From assembly GCA_007127385.1 (NCBI GenBank), contig SKZM01000007.1, positions 1-5,877 of the forward strand: a stretch of 5,877 bases of DNA, given 5' to 3'. Shown here in pieces: positions 5,064-5,877 of the stretch; the stretch's first letter is position 1, and every line of letters begins with the position of its first letter. Position numbers and translations under genes: made by a program. The notes beneath the pieces are model-generated. The model had not been told where the DNA came from and made no database searches. It saw only the letters and a program-made list of their open reading frames with translations. The DNA comes from Methanosalsum sp. (lineage in GTDB: Archaea > Halobacteriota > Methanosarcinia > Methanosarcinales > Methanosarcinaceae).

Positions 5064-5877
5064 CTATTCGCTGTAAGGAACTTCAATTTCCATCAGATCC
5101 TCAGCAACAGTAACATTTTTAAAATGTTTTTTTGCATCCTTGTATATCACAGATGGATCTTCAGTATACCTGGAGCTTATATGTGTCAATATCAAATTTT
5201 TTACTTCTGCCTCTGCTGCTAGCTTAGCTGCCTCACCTGCAGTAGTATGCATTGATTCTATCGCCCAGTCAAGTTTTTCATCAGCAAGGGTTGCTTCATG
5301 TATCAGCAGGTCTGCCCTTTTGCTTATCCTGCAAACATCGTCTGAGGGACGGGTGTCCCCACTGTACACAATTGTCCTTCCGGGCCTGGAAGGACCTATT
5401 ACTTCATCGGGGGATATGACCTTTCCTTCAACTTCAACAGGAATACCATTCTGAAGTTTAGAAAAAAGAGGACCTACAGGAACACCCAGTTCAATTGCCC
5501 GGTCCCGGTTAAATTTTCCAGGCCTGCTGTCCTCAACCAGTGCATATCCTACACTGGGTACACTATGTTCTGTTTCTAAGACTTTTACAGAATAGCCATC
5601 CCTTTTTATCATATCGCCTGGCTGTACTTCAACAGTTCTTATTTCGAATTTTAGATTATAGTATCCAATATTTGACAAAATATGAGCAAATTCTTTCACC
5701 TTTGCCGGACCATAGATCACAAGAGGCATGGTCCTTCCCTGAAAGGACATTGTCTGAATTAGTCCAGGAAGACCAAGTATGTGATCTGCATGAAAATGTG
5801 TAATGAAGACCGATGATAGGGACATCATTCCGGTTCTTGCTTTCATCATCTGCCTTTGGGTACCTTCCCCACAATCA
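5064..5877 (-). CDS. rnz: Ribonuclease Z (tRNA 3' endonuclease), N-terminus beyond window
   Basis: A zinc-dependent metallo-beta-lactamase-fold nuclease that cuts precursor tRNAs after the discriminator base. The frame is open to the right edge: 270 residues are visible, starting DCGEGTQRQMM, the typical RNase Z segment normally about 40 residues from the start. The internal Met at 5847-5849 is therefore not the start. Motifs in order are the metal-binding HFHADH (5781-5798) followed by ILGLPGL, TEHSVPSVGYALVEDSRPGKF with the GVPVGPLFSKLQNG segment typical of tRNase Z, YSGDTRPSDD with the metal-binding Asp, LLIHEAT, and LILTHISSRY near the end. All expected catalytic residues in the visible part are present. 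The family is usually about 305-310 residues. It converges on the 88-residue gene with 35 bases between them, an AT-rich gap without a clear hairpin. Confidence 0.95.
   Translation of the reverse strand, partial: DCGEGTQRQMMKARTGMMSLSSVFITHFHADHILGLPGLIQTMSFQGRTMPLVIYGPAKVKEFAHILSNIGYYNLKFEIRTVEVQPGDMIKRDGYSVKVLETEHSVPSVGYALVEDSRPGKFNRDRAIELGVPVGPLFSKLQNGIPVEVEGKVISPDEVIGPSRPGRTIVYSGDTRPSDDVCRISKRADLLIHEATLADEKLDWAIESMHTTAGEAAKLAAEAEVKNLILTHISSRYTEDPSVIYKDAKKHFKNVTVAEDLMEIEVPYSE

Noticed and set aside
5540..5803. 87-codon open frame on the + strand
   Set aside because: It is antisense to the metal-binding core of RNase Z, which is clearly the real gene.

Overview
The window looks like chromosomal DNA of a methanogenic archaeon, most likely of the Methanosarcinales (Methanolobus/Methanococcoides/Methanohalophilus-like). 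The reasons are the gene set (archaeal-type Thi4, a homoaconitase/isopropylmalate dehydratase pair, an MJ1494-like AAA ATPase, RNase Z), AT-rich intergenic regions with archaeal TATA boxes, and GGTGA/GGAGGTG ribosome binding sites. The genus is inferred from remembered family resemblance, not from a search. All recognisable genes look intact except the two cut by the window edges. I see no insertion sequence, CRISPR array, tRNA or rRNA.

Layout. At the left edge is the C-terminal part of a CARF/winged-helix regulator of the Csa3 type (+ strand). It converges on thi4 (- strand), with a hairpin and T-tract between them. A 333-base divergent intergenic region separates thi4 from a two-gene operon (+ strand) encoding the large and small subunits of a homoaconitase-type hydro-lyase (hacA-hacB). 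The two subunit genes abut exactly (TAAATG), and the operon ends in a perfect 12-bp hairpin that contains the hacB stop codon. Next come a promoter region with a 14-bp palindrome, a 370-residue single-domain AAA ATPase, and an unrecognised 88-residue beta-rich protein, all on the + strand. The window closes with the convergent gene for RNase Z (- strand), whose N-terminus lies beyond the right edge.

Function. Most of the window is housekeeping. Thi4 makes the thiazole half of thiamine. HacAB isomerises tricarboxylic or malate-type intermediates in 2-oxoacid chain elongation, which feeds coenzyme B and/or leucine synthesis. The AAA protein is probably an unfoldase or remodelling ATPase. RNase Z matures tRNA 3' ends.

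Most unusual signals. (1) Three exact copies of the 9-mer GATATTCCA lie between thi4 and hacA at an exact 47-base pitch with alternating orientation. (2) The specificity loop of the small hydro-lyase subunit carries the homoaconitase-like LRT but is one residue longer than in the proteins I compared it with from memory. (3) The AAA ATPase is followed by an uncharacterised small protein that may have its own promoter inside the ATPase gene. I found no convincing large undescribed system.
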